From Pristionchus mayeri (Eukaryota > Nematoda > Chromadorea > Rhabditida > Neodiplogasteridae): a DNA stretch of 64,000 nucleotides. A model generated the notes under the pieces. The model was not told the DNA's origin. It saw only the letters and a program-made list of their open reading frames with translations, and ran no database searches. The stretch lies in assembly GCA_036245805.1 (NCBI GenBank), contig BTRK01000005.1, positions 49,282,553 to 49,346,552 on the forward strand, in the 5' to 3' direction. The position numbers were made by a program, and so were the translations under genes. Of the stretch, positions 1 to 12,010 are shown piece after piece. Every line of letters starts with the position of its first letter. Position 1 is the stretch's first letter.

Positions 1-464
1 GTGATCTTTGATCTTTGCTCTGTCACCATTTGATCTGCAGAGAAAATATGTGAACTAGAGTAAGAGGAACGATGTCACTAAAACGATGTTATAAATCGCC
101 AAAATAAATCTGTTATTTTCATTCTTTAACAGCTGAAACTTCGACGAAGATACAATTTTCACAGCTAAGTTTAACATCGTATGAGCCAGTAAATTATCTC
201 CACTCTCGCTCCGCCAGCCCGGTCAAGGAAAAATATGGACCATTTCCATATTTTGAATTTTAAGCATTATCTTATTATCTTAATATCTCAGTTGTTGTCC
301 TACTGACTGGGGTTTGCACGAACTATTGAACGCCCTACTACTCACCGCTTCACTCTTGTTGTCGATTTCAGGAGGCGAATTTTGATATCTGCACATAAGT
401 GAGTAGATTGCTTTCTGAATTATATTGAAATATGCATCGATTCAACATATTGAGACACTCTGAT

Positions 465-468
<4 letters not shown>

Positions 469-500
<32 letters not shown>
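469..500. repeat. (GA)n microsatellite
   Basis: An uninterrupted run of GA dinucleotides of about 32 bases. It abuts the 3' end of a possible minus-strand exon, where the reverse strand reads as a Ser-Leu repeat that should not be taken as protein. Confidence 0.9.
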
Positions 501-501
<1 letters not shown>

Positions 502-505
<4 letters not shown>

Positions 506-586
506 GAAACCCACATTCAATTTTATGTCGATTTCCGTGTCCGGGCAAGAATCCGCCAGCTTGTCGCAAATGTCGGTCAGCGAGTA
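502..586 (-). CDS. possible internal exon of an unidentified gene
   Basis: On the minus strand a TTTAG acceptor at about 87 bases above the (GA)n tract is followed by an open stretch reading YSLTDICDKLADSCPDTEID and on to NVGFAI. The composition (acidic, two cysteines) is protein-like and differs from the flanking sequence. It lies downstream of the stop codon at 860, so it would belong to a separate gene that continues past the left edge of the window. No family recognised. The donor side is lost in the (GA)n tract, so the 3' limit is a guess. Confidence 0.3.
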
Positions 587-859
587 CTAAACGACAGATT
601 TCAAACTTCCGGGCATCTTTGATCTTTGATCTTGGGCTTCTTTGCCCCGGAAATTTGAAAAATGACGTCATCACGAACCAGCCATTGGTCTCTGCATTTA
701 TTCAACTCCGCTGGTGGCGCGCCAGGACTGCAAAATCATTCACATCTATTGTGTTTTTTTTAATTTTTTAAATATTGTTTAGAGATCAAAGATCAGCTTT
801 TTTTTCGAATATTTTTAAAAATTCTATAATTCCCGAATTTCGACTTTTCCAGTAACTCC

Positions 860-3800
860 TCACTTCTTCGCTTTCAGCATTTCATCCATTTGTTCCCTCG
901 ACATTCGGGTTTTACCCTTCGCATCGCAATGCTGCAGATGATTTTTTATTAATGTTTTTTTTACAAATTTTCAGAATTTGGTAGATCAAAGATCAACAAT
1001 ATCCGCACCCAGTATTCGGTGAAGATCTTGATGGCGGCGAGGGCGTTATCGTCATACTCGACAGCGCCTTGATAGAACCAGAACTGCTCCTTCGGCGTGA
1101 AGGCAGTGGCCGGCTTCGAGTACTGCAAGAGATCAAAGATCAAAGTTCAAACATCAAAGATCACTTACATCGCACATCAACACGATGATCTCCTTCAGCG
1201 TCTTGAAATCCGCTCCCTCGGGAGGAGTCATTGCCAGCGCGTAGAGGAGGTGCTCCCTGAAGAAGTATTGATTTTTGATCTTTGATCTTACTCAGCAAGT
1301 CAAAGATCATGATTTTTGTCTTACAGTACCTGATAGTTCCGTGTTCGTCCCTGGCCGGATCGTGCGGGTCCTCCAACAATTTCTGAAATCATCATAAATT
1401 TAGTTCATCAGAAAATATTTGTCCATTCGAATAATATAGAGATCAGAGATCAAATAATTCTCTAATGTGCATAGTTCATTAAATTTATATTCGGTCCGAA
1501 GATCAAATGCGTCATCATATCAATTCGGCTTCATTTTTTTAAATATCAAATTTAATGTTTGATCTCTGATCTCTGAACTTTGATCTCCGACCATTGGTCT
1601 TTGATCTCTGATCTTTGTTCTTTTCTCTATCTCTCTACCCACCTGCCAGTGCTCCGCCTTGATCTGGGCCGCTCGTCCCAGCTTGCGCACAGCGTAGCCG
1701 AGCACGATCGGACGCACAACCAGATCGAGCTGGTCGATCGGGAGGTCCGCCTGACGCGCCAGCTCCTGCAACGAACGGGTTACGGTAGGGATGCAGTAGG
1801 CCTATCAAGAACTGAGTCAAGTTCGAGGATACTGTAGCCTGGATACTGTAACCGACCTTCTCCACTTCGGCGTTGCCCGCCCACAGCAGCACGCGAATGA
1901 CGAAGAAACGCATCTGCGAGTCCGTCTTGCCTGAAGGGGGAGTCGATAATCAATCGATAATCAATCGATAATCAATCAATAACCAATCGATAATCGATCG
2001 ATAATCAATCGATAATCAATCGATACTCGATCGATAATCAAGATCTACTCACGCTCGTTGGGCTGCTTCGTCCAGCCTAGTTCGGTGTAGATCGGCTTCG
2101 CCATGTTGATCATCACGGTGATCAGGCGAGTATCGAGCAGCCTGCATATATTTTTGAGTAAATATTGTAAAGATCAAAGATCAAAGTAGCGATTCAGGTT
2201 TTGCACCAGGTGCATTCGGTGGATGCACGGCGCTCTATAGGGGTAGCGCCGAGAAACTTACAAAAATTGGCACATTGCCAGACACCAGCTTTTTTTAAAT
2301 TTCCGAACAACTCGCTAAAGGGTCCCGAAAACGCCGCGTGACGTCCAAGACGAGCAATGGTGTCGAGTCAGACGATTGCTCTCCAAGACTCACTTCGGGT
2401 CCCGGGGGATCTTGCGCTTGACGACCTTCTGGAGGAGGCGCACGAAACTCCAAGCTCGATCTTCAAAATATATATTTTTTACAAATTAAAATTATTTTTA
2501 TTAATATGGCGTCTTATTCCGATCATGCATATTATGATTTCGCAACTCGATGAGAACCGTCGGATGAGAACCCACCGGATGAGAACCAAAAAAATTACCC
2601 TTCTCCAGCATGTTCAAAGTAGGATCCCAAAGTGTCAAAAACTCTTCTGTGAAAGTCCTACAGAATGGTCCAATTTTTGGTTCTCATCCGGTGGGTTCTC
2701 ATCCGGCGGTTCTCATCCGGTGTAGTGCCGGTAGGCAGTAATCCAAGAAGTGCCCGAGGCGTACCCCAGATGCCGATCGAGTCATGCTGCGCCACTTCGA
2801 GGTGTCGGAAGAGGTCGAAGAAGTGGCGCACCTCGCCATACTTTTCCTTAACTTCCTTGTCTGAAATATATAATTATATATATTTTTTAAATTTAATAAT
2901 ATGTCCTCACTTTTACTGTACGCATCCAACTCGGTCATCGCGTAGAAAAGTTCGAGCTGGTTTTGATATTTGTAAGTGACGAAATCCTGAAGATCAAAGG
3001 TCATAGTTCATAGATCAAGGATCATGGACCAAATATCATAGATCAAATATATGATCTTAGATCAACGAAACGATCATATGTCATATATCAAAGATCAACA
3101 CTCACAAGACACAACTGCTCGGCAAACATTTCCTCCGAGAACTTATTGTACCAGTTTTCGTTCAATTCCTTGTTCCGAGGTCGATTTTGGGGACGATCCA
3201 GAAATTTGGTTTGCTCTTTCTGCCAAAATTAGATTTATTTTAAATTTTTTGCAAGATATACAAGGAGAGGAAGGTCAATAGATCGGATTAGAAAAATGGC
3301 ACACTGTGAGAAGCCTTGTTATATCAAAGGCGGCATGACTTCATAGTTCTCATCCGACCTAGTGCCAAGAGTAAGAAGATCAGGGGCAGAACCTCGGGTA
3401 ATTTGGGCAACTTGACGGTGCGGGGCTCCGAAACTTTCGGCCTGGTCACTGGCGCGCTCTCCACCACCGACTCCACCTTCGATTCCAGCCTGAAATGTGT
3501 TGTTTTTTTTCGAAAAGGGGCGGGGCTAATTTTCGAAAAAGGGGCGTGGCCTATTTTCGAAAATAGCCCGATCGCCGCACACTTACTGGCTGGGCACTTC
3601 AACAGAGGCTAGGTCGACGGTCCTCGGAGCCTTGCTTTTCTTCTCCTCCTCCTTGCTTGCCTTCTTCTTGCGGCATACCTCGTGATGTTGTTTTCGTGAT
3701 GTTGTTTTTGTTATCGTTGTTATTGTTATTGTCGCTGCTATTGTTATTGTTTTGCTCACCACAACTGCGACAATGACTCCGATGAGGACGAGGAAGAGGA

Positions 3801-5891
3801 GGCCGCCACCGGCGTACATGAACACTTTCGGGTCCATCGAGGCAGCGGCGGCGGCGGCGTGCTTAGGAGGTTTCGCCTCTGAAGGATCAAAGATCAACGT
3901 TCAGAATCCCCAAGATCATTATCTAGAAAGTACCATATCGTATTGCTAATCCCAAAGAGCAAAAAAACACTAACTGCTAAACATACGATCAAAGACCATT
4001 AACACAAAGTCCAAATAGCATTACGAAGTTCATACAAGATCAATGATCCGAATCACAAAGATCAAAGATCGCTCACTGAGACAGTAGACGGTCGTATTGG
4101 CGTCCGTGATTTCCGTTGTGCCGTTGGAGTAATGACCAGTCTTGAAGTCGCAATCTATGCTGCTCCCAGCGGGATGGGCTGCATTGGACGTCGAGTACCT
4201 AAAATAGTAGTAGTTGAATAATAATAAGAAGAATGCAAATCACCACATCTCCAGTCCAGGTTCAGACTTGCACTCAAACTTCGTGTTGTTTTTGCCAGAT
4301 ATGCTGATCTTGTCTTTAGCGCACTCCTTGTCTGCTGGCAATTTTGTCTCGTCCGGACAAGCTTCTTTCAGCTTGACCTTCCTCCAGCAAATATCTGAAG
4401 AAATTTTAGTGATGAAAATGCACGATTTTAACATATATTTAGCGACAAACCTTTATCGAAGCAGCCGGCCTTGTCCACTTTCTCGTTGTTGAGATACCAG
4501 AAGGCTTTCCTGAACAACGAAGAATGTTTCGATTTCAAGCATGGCTCGAAATTTGTTCTAGCGGAGTAAATGTAGGTTTTAGCTGCAAAATCAATGTTTT
4601 GATGTTATAACTCACTTGCTATTCGGATTCCCAACTTCTTGCTGGCATTCCATTTGACCACTTATCGTCTTGTCGCCTTCCAGTCGCCATTGATGATCCG
4701 CTGGACACTAAACAAATCTTTATAAAATCAAATATTCAAAGAATTTCGATAACGAACATTAGCTATCTTGCAGGTTCCATTATCTTTCTTATTATCCATC
4801 GGTTGGCAACCATCACACTCGAGGTTTTGCAATTCCTCGCATTGAGAGCAGACTGAAATCGATGTAAATGTAACTTTTAAGTAAACGGATCTGAGAAAAA
4901 CCATGAAAATGAAACATACATCTCACTCCGCAAGAAACTTTGAATGTGTTGGTGAGCGGAAGGTTGACTTTGTTATACCTCCACACGGCAATATTGCATA
5001 CTAACTTCTCATTTTCTTTAAGATAAATTTCATCTTTATTATTTTCTTTGATTCTGAAATTGTGTACGGTTAGGTAATGCAGGGAAGAGGTTCAAATTAC
5101 TAACATTAGTGATTTGCCTGGGCCACAGTCAATCGGTGCAAAGGCGAATTTATCAATCTTCAATTTTGAGCCTTCCTGCTCACTCTTTAGAGTATGAAAT
5201 ACCTCTTCTAAAATGAAATCTCTTGTTGAAGTACCAGAAGTGTCGATTAATTCGGGATTGCATTTTTCAGGTGCATTTAATGACCAGAACTGATGGCCAG
5301 GTACGGAATACGTTAATACTATCTTGTTCTTGAGTTCAAATTCCACGCTTGGCGCATCAATTATATAGTCTTGAAACGCCGTCATAATCTGAAAAATATC
5401 ATATGGACGAATAGATTTCCTAGATGCTTATATATATTATATTAGCATCTAGGAAAGACAAAGGAATTATTAGCAAGCCACAAAACGTCCATGGATAGAA
5501 ATTATTTGTGTTTCCAACATGTAATCATGTTTCTACTAACAATCGTTGGAGCTTAACTATTTCAAATGTTGGACGCATCCTCACCATGGCTTTATCTTTT
5601 GATTCCATTGTAAACGAGCAGAGCGCTAACTTTTTGTCATATATTGGCACTCCTTGTTTAGCTGATAAACATTTAAATTAATTACGTCAAGATGTGAACG
5701 AGAGTATTCGAAATTGCTCACCGAATTTGAATTGGAATTTCGGATTCACGCTAGGTCCTGATTCTTTGCATGAAAATATTTCATCGGCGCCTTGTTTCAA
5801 GGTCACTCCACTATTTTTAAGGTCATCAGTGGTCTGGCTAGCATTCACTTGCATAGTTACGTAATATTTTTGAGGTATGTATTGCCTAAAA
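860..5891 (-). CDS. cysteine-rich single-pass membrane protein with long cytoplasmic region (5' end not found)
   Basis: This is a chain of about 18 minus-strand exons read by splice signals. The N-terminal part (about 5891-4080) is extracellular in character: exons near 5880-5720, 5660-5580, 5390-5090, 5050-4920, 4850-4760, 4710-4620, 4590-4460, 4400-4240 and 4200-4080. It carries regularly spaced cysteines (for example CSQCEELQNLECDGC) and many N-x-S/T sites. The last ectodomain unit has the same cysteine layout as the secreted gene at 36-38 kb. An exon at about 3890-3765 gives a short Ala-rich stretch and a membrane span around YAGGGLLFLVLIGVIVAVVV. A Lys/Glu-rich juxtamembrane exon follows, VCRKKKASKEEEKKSK. 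The rest (about 3490-860) is a soluble helical-looking region of roughly 300 residues (motifs KLPKLPEV, NENWYNKFSEEMFAEQL, DFVTYKYQNQLELFYAM, MINMAKPIYTELGW). The last exon ends MSREQMDEMLKAKK and stops at 860. The phase across the last intron does not fit cleanly, so one small exon may be missing. The start and signal peptide are not identified. The cytoplasmic half could be a separate gene, but no stop or new start separates the parts. Function unknown; a receptor-like role is inference. Confidence 0.55.
1947..2041. repeat. ATCGATA/ATCAATCG microsatellite in an intron
   Basis: A run of about 95 bases made of AATCGATAATCAATCGATA-type units inside an intron of the 0.9-5.9 kb gene. ATCGAT is self-complementary, so the run can form many short hairpins. 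Confidence 0.85.
2545..2734. mobile_element. MITE of the GGCACTAGGTCGGATGA family, long subtype, diverged
   Basis: Inverted arms are built from repeats of GGATGAGAACC on the left and GGTTCTCATCC on the right, ending in TAGTGCC. It lies within an intron of the minus-strand membrane-protein gene. The outer left terminus is eroded, and the subtype matches the better preserved copies at 28.5 and 38.9 kb. Confidence 0.6.
3299..3368. mobile_element. MITE of the GGCACTAGGTCGGATGA family, short subtype
   Basis: A short element with right terminus TTCTCATCCGACCTAGTGCC and an internal ATATCAAAGGCGGCATGAC. The left terminus is degraded. It sits in an intron of the membrane-protein gene. Confidence 0.55.
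5421..5456. repeat. short hairpin in an intron
   Basis: CTAGATGCTTATATAT and its complement flank a few bases, giving a near-perfect stem of about 14 pairs. No further function can be inferred. Confidence 0.6.
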
Positions 5892-6279
5892 TGTAGAACA
5901 TTTCAGGGACCGTATATACTATCTTTCTTTTCTTCAGAAAAGGACATGAATATAACAGTGCGTTCGCCTAAGAACAGCACAAATCTCGATCTTTCCTGCA
6001 CAGCCAGAAATGACACTGTGGGCCCATCATCAATTTTTATAGCACTAGGGTTCCTGCATCGATTGCTATTATGTTCCAATCAATCACTGCATAATTACAG
6101 TCCCTCATCAACATTTACCATTTATCATTTACCATATTGAAACCGTTGTGTATGCTGATCGAAGAAAGCTTAACCATATGGCATGAACACTTTGTACTTG
6201 GACCTTCTCGGCATGCTGAATCTTGTTGTGGTGTTAATTTTTTTAGAAATTCCGAATTTCAAAAATTTCAATTTTTGAA

Positions 6280-6495
6280 AAAACCCCGCCGAGGGAAACC
6301 AAGCCCTCTATCCCTCCGGGGTCGGTAAATTGGCAGTGACCCAGGTCGCGAAATGTATCGTTCCCTAGAAGCACCTTGGACATCAGGGATACGTAGTCCA
6401 AACAGTAGTCGGCTTCACCGCACTACACCACCTAGCGTAATCGTCTATCGACGACTGTAAAATCGCTTGAAGTGGCTCCAAAAAAAAAAAAAAAG
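6280..6495 (+). mobile_element. SINE-like dispersed repeat with A-tail, copy 1
   Basis: About 215 bases ending in a run of A's at 6481-6494. The same sequence occurs in reverse orientation at 50.46-50.66 kb, sharing blocks such as GGGATACGTAGTCCAAACAG and AGGGAACGATACATTTCGCG (as complement). Two copies in opposite orientation plus the A-run suggest a short retroposed element. No clear A and B box pair was found, so SINE is a working label. The flanking 6.5-7.4 kb stretch shows no gene that could be supported. Confidence 0.5.
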
Positions 6496-7436
6496 TATAT
6501 TGATACCATCAATCGACCAAAATCTTTCGGCAAACTTATGGGTTAGCGAATAAAAACTGATCAAGACCTTTCGAGGAAAATCCCGCATTTCTCACCGCTC
6601 ACCCACCCAGTAATTATCGATTTTTGAAGAAATAACATGAAAATGATTTTTTTGAATAAGAAAATCTGGCCGCGCGGTGGGGTGAGCTGTGAGAAAAGAT
6701 AGATTTATCTTGAAATTTGCATAAAAAATGAAATTCTGAATTTTCAAAAATAAACACCACAAACAGATTCAGCTATTCATATCATGTCAAGAAGGCACTA
6801 GATCCAAGTTGTCATGCCATTTAGATAAGTTACCTTCGATCAGCGTACAAAACGGCTTCAAAATGGTAAATGTTTGATTAACAGTAATTATGAAAATGTG
6901 ATTAATTGGAATATGACAATAATAGGAATCGACGCTGGACACCTAGGGCTATCAAAAATTCATGCTGTTCTCGCAGGGTCGATGTTGGTTGTGCTGTCAG
7001 GTCTATGGTTCTTATGCGAACGCACTGATAAAGAATATACCTCATCTGAAGTATGAAATCGCAGTTTTTGTTATTCATATCTCCACCCTTGTATTGTACA
7101 ATTGCTGAGTTATCGTCTTCAGCTTTTACGCACGAATCGCGGACAAAACAATCCTGAATTCATTTGATCTGTTTACTTGATATTTTCAATTTTTCTATCT
7201 ACTGATCTATTTTAATATGGTCTATTCAGCTATATGAAGCTGGGTGAGGATAGTAGCCAGTGGCGGTTTCTTGTCGGCGCGCCGACAACTCTGCCGTTAA
7301 AAGTTCAGCCCGGCAAGGCTTGGAAATCGAGTCTTTGCCGACAAGGTGCGGACTTCCGTTTTGTCATCACTAGTAGCCTCCACCTTCATTTTTTATTTTT
7401 ATTTCCTTCCAAATTCTGTAGAAAAAATATGTTATC

Positions 7437-7545
7437 ACGTTTCTATAGAATATATATTCTATAGAATATATAGAATATATATAGAATATATATATAGAAT
7501 ATACGTTTCTATAGAATATATAGAATATATATATATATATATGTG
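7437..7545. repeat. AT-rich TATAGAATA microsatellite
   Basis: Repeated TATAGAATATA units grade into (TA)n over about 110 bases. The surrounding 7.5-8.4 kb is AT-rich and shows no coding exon that could be supported. Confidence 0.85.
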
Positions 7546-8400
7546 AATTAGGTGAAAGTAGTCATTGTGATTTTTTATTAGCTAAAATGCAGATTCGAAG
7601 ACACAACCACAACCGATAGCCGATTTCCTATTGTAAATGCATTATTTATAATATATTATTAAAAAATTATACATTCGTACTAAATCGGTGAAAATAGCTT
7701 ACAATCGATGATAGTGGTGGTTCGTATTGCACGCTCTTATTTCTGTTTTTATACAGTCTTTTAGAGTCTTGTAAGCAGGAATACCAAATAACTACACACA
7801 AATATCATTGTCCCTTCATAGCATTTATAAAAATTTTTAGCAAGTAACCCATTTCCGATTTGAAACTGGTCTTTTATCGACTACCCTTGAAATTTTTTTT
7901 TATTTTACCCTAACGGAATATACTGATGAATGAACGGTTGAATTGTTTGTCACTCAAATATAGCACAGTTACTCCTGTTAACTCCCGTAGCAGTAATGCT
8001 ATCGCATATCCTACTTCTTGACGCACTTAGAACTCGTTGGTCGTGCGCAAATTGTTAGCAGATACACGAAATGAGCGTGCATGCCAATTGTTAGTGTTTG
8101 CACTCAGTGTTGCAGCACAGTTCTAGGACATTTGTGTTACCGTAGTTTTTCCACATTGTTCCAGGTAGATGCGGTGTTCAATGCCGAAAGAGTAGACTAA
8201 AATGCCGAGAAGAAGTAGAAGAGACCTTGTTATCTGAAATTAATATTTTAAAATATTGTTTTCAAATGTTTCGAAAATATTTTTAAAATTCAATTCCAAT
8301 ACAGTACGACCTAATCGTTTTGGCAATGCGCGTGCAAAAATTGAGAACATACATACCAATACAAATTAAAAGATTGCCGAGGAAGATGGAAGGGTAAGGG

Positions 8401-8735
8401 ATACTCTGGTAAACGTTTCCCAGTGGGATCCCAGTGAATTCCCAGTGGGGACCCCGCATGTATCTCACTGGGAAATACACTGGGATCCCACTGGGAAACT
8501 GGCTCCCGCACGGATCCCACTGGGATACCACTGTGATCCCACTGAGAAAATCCACTGGTATCTCACTGGGAAAAATTCCACTGGGATCCCACTGGGATAG
8601 CGACTTGAACACTTTCCCTGTGGGATCACAATGGTATCCCAGTGTGACCCCATTGGATTTCCCAGTGAGATACATGCGGGGTACCCACTGGGAATTCACT
8701 GGGATCCCACTGGGAAACTTTTACCAGAGTATAGA
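8401..8735. mobile_element. palindromic element with an internal CACTGGGA minisatellite
   Basis: Outer inverted termini run from ATACTCTGGTAAA (left) to TTTACCAGAGTAT (right). The arms match for about 70 bases, including complementary GGGGACCCCGCATGTATCTC blocks. Between them are many copies of CACTGGGA/TCCCAGTG, frequently arranged as the palindrome TCCCAGTGGGA. Both strands stay open in several frames only because of the repeat; no protein is proposed. Confidence 0.75.
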
Positions 8736-10189
8736 ACATTATAGAGCGAAGTGGGAGGGAAAGTGCGGGTAAGGAAAAGTGAGGGGGTGAAGGGAGAGAG
8801 GGAAGCAAAGACATGTATGGGGAAGAGAGGGAAGGGAGGTAGGGGATATAGGAAGGGATAGGACTAGGGGAAGGGGAGGGGGGAGAGTGAAATCGAGAAA
8901 GGTGAGCTAAGACAGGTATGGATAAGAGGTGGACAGAGAGGGATTGGAAGACTGACTTGTGAGAGGGTAGAGCTCAAGTGGGAGATAGGGTTAGTTGGTA
9001 GGTGTAAGGATAGAGGGACGGTGAGATGAAGGATGGGGATAGACGAAGGGGTGGAAGGGAAGCTAATACCGGGATGGGGAAGAGAGGGAATGGGAGAGAG
9101 GATATGGAATAGGAGAGGGAAGAGGGAGAGAGAGAGAGCGCGAGGGGAAGAGTATGATGGGTGGAGAGAAAGATGAGTGAGGGAGGAGATAGCGAGAAGG
9201 ATGTTGTAATGGAGATGAGTGAGAGAAAGCAAGAAAAATATTGGAAATTCCCCAGACATACCATTATTCAGCGACGGCCATAGGGAGAGAGCCAGGGGAG
9301 TGACCACTTCGGATGAGGGGAAAGACGAAAAATGGATGGAGAAGGAGAGGGAGAGCGCAATAATATTGATCGACGAGATCAAATTAAGATGCAAATTGGC
9401 CAGTGAGGACAATAACAAGTGCATTCACGATAGATTAATATTGTTTCGTTGTGATCGTCACGTTGAATAACAACGTTGTTTTGCGCTTGTCACGTAACGT
9501 GAGGACGTGATGATTTTGTGATTTGCATTTCGGAGGAAGATATAGAGATGGGAGGAGGAGGAGAGGAGAGAGAAAGAGGGAGGGGAAATGGATAGAGAGG
9601 GAGAGGAGGGGGGAATGAGGGGAGTGGAATCCAAGTAGGAGGGGAAGAGCGGGAGCGGAAGTGAGGAAGGGGAAGTGAGGGAGGGAAGCGAGAGGGGGGA
9701 GGGACAGGGAGAGGAAGATGGAGGGGAGAGGGATGATGGGGGAGGCAGGGGGAGAGTGGGAGGGGAGAGGGAGAAGGAGGGTGTAATGGAGATGAGTGAG
9801 AGAGAGAGCAAAAAAATATTGGAAATTCCCCAGACATACCATTATTCAGCGACGGCCATAGGGAGAGAGCCAGGGGAGGGACCACTTCGGATGAGGGGAA
9901 GGACGAAAAATGGATGGAGAAGGAGAGGGAGAGTGCAATAATATTGATCGACGAGATCAAATTAAGATGTAAATTGGTCAGTGAGGAGAATAACAAAATG
10001 CAATCAAAATAGATTAATAGTGTTTCGTTGTGATCGTCACATACAATAACAACGTTGCTTTGCGTTTGTCACGTAAAGTGAGGACGTGATGCTTTTGTGA
10101 TTTGCATTTCGGATGAAGAGAGAGGGATGGGAGGAGGAGGAGAGGAGAGAGGGAGAAGAAGGGGAGTGGAGAGAGAGGGAGGGGGGACA

Positions 10190-11690
10190 GGGAGAGGAAG
10201 ATGAAGGGGAGAGGAGGGATCGGGGAGGCAGGGGGAGAGTGCGAGGAGAGAGGGAGGGACAGGAAGAGGAAGATGGAGGGGAGAGGGAAGATGGGGGAGG
10301 CAGGGGGGGGAGTGCGAGGAGAGAGGGAGGGATAGGAAGAGGAAGATGGAGGGGAGAAGGAAGATGGGGGAGGCAGGGGGGGAGTGCGAGGAGAGAGGGA
10401 GGTACAGGAAGAGGAAGATGGAGGGGAGAGGGAAGATGGGGGAGGCAGGGGGGGGGGAGTGCGAGGAGAGAGGGAGGGACAGGAAGAGGAAGATGGAGGG
10501 GAGAGGGAAGATGGGGGAGGCAGGGGGGGAGTGCGAGGAGAGAGGGAGGTACAGGAAGAGGAAGATGGAGGGGAGAGGGAAGATGGGGGAGGCAGGGGAG
10601 AGTGCGAGGAGAGAGGGAGGTACAGGAAGAGGAAGATGGAGGGGAGAGGGAAGATGGGGGAGGCAGGGGAGAGTGCGAGGAGAGAGGGAGGGACAGGAAG
10701 AGGAAGATGGAGGGGAGAGGGAAGATGGGGGAGGCAGGGGAGAGGGCGAGGAGAGAGGGAGGTACAGGAAGAGGAAGATGGAGGGGAGAAGGAAGATGGG
10801 GGAGGCAGGGGAGAGTGCGAGGAGAGAAGGAGGTACAGGAAGAGGAAGATGGAGGGGAGAAGGAAGATGGGGGAGGCAGGGGAGAGTGCGAGGAGAGAGG
10901 GAGGGACAGGAAGAGGAAGATGGAGGGGAGAGGGAAGATGGGGGAGGCGTGGGGGGAGTGCGAGGAGAGAGGGAGGGACAGGAAGAGGAAGATGGAGGGG
11001 AGAGGGAGGGACAGGAAGAGGAAGAAGGAGGGGAGAGGGAAGATGGGGGAGGCGTGGGGGGGGGGGAGTGCGAGGAGAGAGGGAGGTACAGGAAGAGTAA
11101 GATGGAGGGGAGAGGGAAGATGGGGGAAGCAGGGGAGAGTGCGAGGAGAGAGGGAGGGACAGAAAGAGGAAGATGGAGGGGAGAGGGAAGATGGGGGAGG
11201 CGTGGGGGGGGGAGTGCGAGGAGAGAGGGAGGTACAGGAAGAGTAAGATGGAGGGGAGAGGGAAGATGGGGGAAGCAGGGGAGAGTGCGAGGAGAGAGGG
11301 AGGGACAGAAAGAGGAAGATGGAGGGGAGAGGGAAGATGGGGGAGGCAGGGGGGGGGAATGCGAGGAGAGAGGGAGGGACAGGAAGAGGAAGATGGAGGG
11401 GAGAGGGAAGATGGGGGAGGCAGGGGGGGGGGAGTGCGAGGAGAGAGGGAGGGACAGGAAGAGGAAGATGGAGGGGAGAGGGAAGATGGGGGAGGCGTGG
11501 GGGGGGGAGTGCGAGGAGAGAGGGAGGGACAGGAAGAGGAAGATGGAGGGGAGAGGGAAGATGGGGGAGGCAGGGGAGAGTGCGAGGAGAGAGGGAGGGA
11601 CAGGAAGAGGAAGATGGAGGGGAGAGGGAAGATGGGGGAGACAGGGGGAGAGTGCGAAGAGAGAGGGAGAAGGAAGTTGAAAGAGAGATG
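10190..11690. repeat. 70-bp purine minisatellite, array 1
   Basis: About 20 copies of a unit around GGGAAGATGGGGGAGGCAGG and GCGAGGAGAGAGGGAGG. Length varies through the run of G's after GGCAGG or GGCGTGG (4 to 10 G's), typical of replication slippage. One unit near 10990 is internally shortened. Confidence 0.9.
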
Positions 11691-11697
11691 AACGAGA

Positions 11698-12010
11698 GAG
11701 AGCAAGAAAAAATATTGGAAATTCCCCACGCTTACCATTATTCAGCGACGGCCATAGGGAGAGAGCCAGGGGAGGGACCACTTCGGATGAGGGGAAGGAC
11801 GAAAAATGGATGGAGAAGGAGAGGGAGAGCGCAATAATATTGATCGACGAGATCAAATTAAGATGCAAATTGGCCAGTGAGGACAATAACAAGTGCATTC
11901 ACGATAGATTAATATTGTTTCGTTGTGATCGTCACGTTGAATAACAACGTTGTTTTGCGCTTGTCACGTAACGTGAGGACGTGATGATTTTGTGATTTGC
12001 ATTTCGGAGG
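11698..12010. repeat. conserved mixed-sequence island of the purine domain (type 1, second copy)
   Basis: Nearly identical to the island at 9228-9540. It contains AATTCCCCAGACATACC-like and TTATTCAGCGACGGCCAT blocks, and a dyad around CACGTAACGTGAGGACGTGA. Type 2 islands (9808, 12282) carry CACGTAAAGTGAGGACGTGA instead. This copy reads CACGCTTACC where the others read CAGACATACC. Function unknown. Confidence 0.7.

Larger units (their letters stand above)
977..3105. repeat. GATCAAA-type repeats confined to introns (left cluster)
   Basis: Almost every intron of the 0.9-5.9 kb gene in this stretch contains tandem or near-tandem copies of GATCAAAGATC or its complement GATCTTTGATC, with one-base variants (GATCAGA, GATCATA, GATCAAT). 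Clusters are visible near 983, 1129-1160, 1270-1305, 1440, 1555-1625, 2170 and 2990-3105, with further copies near 3885 and 4060. Exons between them lack the motif. Similar motifs occur at positions 3-17 and 617-640. Confidence 0.75.

Noticed and set aside
5939..6030. Plus-strand exon-like segment (TTCTTCAG followed by MNITVRSPKNSTNLDLSC)
   Set aside because: It looks Ig-like with glycosylation sites, but the minus strand is also open there and could be an upstream exon of the membrane gene. No donor or neighbouring plus-strand exon supports a gene.
8864..9424. 186-codon minus-strand frame before the purine array
   Set aside because: Low-complexity Leu/Ser/Pro sequence from the pyrimidine-rich strand, overlapping other equally open frames.
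10014..11898. Minus-strand open frames of 574 and 609 codons (Ser/Pro/Leu-rich) and plus-strand Arg/Gly/Glu frames
   Set aside because: They arise because the 70-bp purine repeat has no stop codons in several frames at once. Three overlapping frames are open together, composition is extreme and there are no splice or domain signals.
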